The translations under genes were made by a program, and so were the position numbers. The notes beneath the pieces were generated by a model, which did no database searches, was not told the DNA's origin, and saw only the letters and a program-made list of their open reading frames with translations. This document shows positions 63,962-64,000 of a stretch of DNA of 64,000 nt, one piece after another; the first letter of the stretch is position 1; every line of letters starts with the position of its first letter. Source of the stretch: Rhizobium bangladeshense (lineage in GTDB: Bacteria; Pseudomonadota; Alphaproteobacteria; Rhizobiales; Rhizobiaceae); NCBI RefSeq assembly GCF_001662075.1, contig NZ_LYPL01000001.1, positions 558,001 through 622,000 on the forward strand. The letters are read 5' to 3'.

Positions 63962-64000
63962 TTGAATGGGTCGTAATCCGGGTAGAGTGGCGGAGAGACG

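Overview
This window looks like chromosomal DNA of a Rhizobium of the leguminosarum/etli type. It is GC-rich, its housekeeping proteins are typically rhizobial (XseA, PheST, RplT/RpmI/InfC, LepA, RecX, PurU), it carries rhizobial small families (DUF982, BA14K), an Irr-type iron box in front of an mbfA gene, and a 358-bp inverted-repeat intergenic element. No rRNA, CRISPR array, intact transposase or integrase was seen. There is one tRNA, tRNA-Leu(CAG).

Layout. (1) 1-8.3 kb: end of an AstE/AspA-type protein, ArsC-family reductase, YbaK deacylase, a MarR/GST divergent pair, an M29 aminopeptidase overlapping an EamA exporter tail to tail, a second MarR with a perfect 18-bp palindrome, a quinone-reductase-like flavoprotein and xseA. 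(2) 8.3-12.1 kb: a MITE-like element, then a GT-C membrane protein divergent from GtrB-like and GtrA-like genes, together resembling a three-part Gtr glycan-modification system. (3) 12-18.4 kb: oxidoreductases, regulators and small stress genes. (4) 18.4-23.7 kb: pheT, pheS, rplT, rpmI and infC, all leftward; infC starts with ATT. (5) 23.8-37.6 kb: mixed metabolism, including iron exporter mbfA with an ICE box beside a truncated globin, an acetylpolyamine amidohydrolase/recX operon under a strong palindrome, tenA, lepA, a ccdA-like remnant and small detoxification genes.

(6) 37.7-52.4 kb: a surface-polysaccharide region that begins at tRNA-Leu. Its first half (38.1-44.2 kb) is visibly less GC-rich and encodes a nucleotide-sugar C-methyltransferase, cupin isomerase, DegT aminotransferase, DesVI-like methyltransferase and glycosyltransferase. 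The second half (44.9-52.4 kb) is a tight, overlapping operon that starts with rfbF and rfbG (CDP-glucose to CDP-4-keto-6-deoxyglucose), continues with a C-methyltransferase, an epimerase and a glycosyltransferase, and ends with a perosamine-synthase-like aminotransferase, a CmcI-type methyltransferase and an N-acetyltransferase. Together these suggest a branched CDP-deoxysugar and an N-acylated amino sugar for LPS O-antigen or a related glycan. (7) 52.8-58 kb: a compact polysaccharide module of Wzz-type co-polymerase, secreted GH5 glycanase, Wzy-like polymerase and ExoZ-like acyltransferase.

(8) 58-64 kb: purU, a 979-residue kinase/M23-like/aminotransferase-III fusion resembling the hydroxylysine or phosphoethanolamine kinase and phospho-lyase pair, a small conserved protein and a P1-family (DmpA) peptidase. 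All functions are read from sequence features and remembered family motifs; no database search was run.
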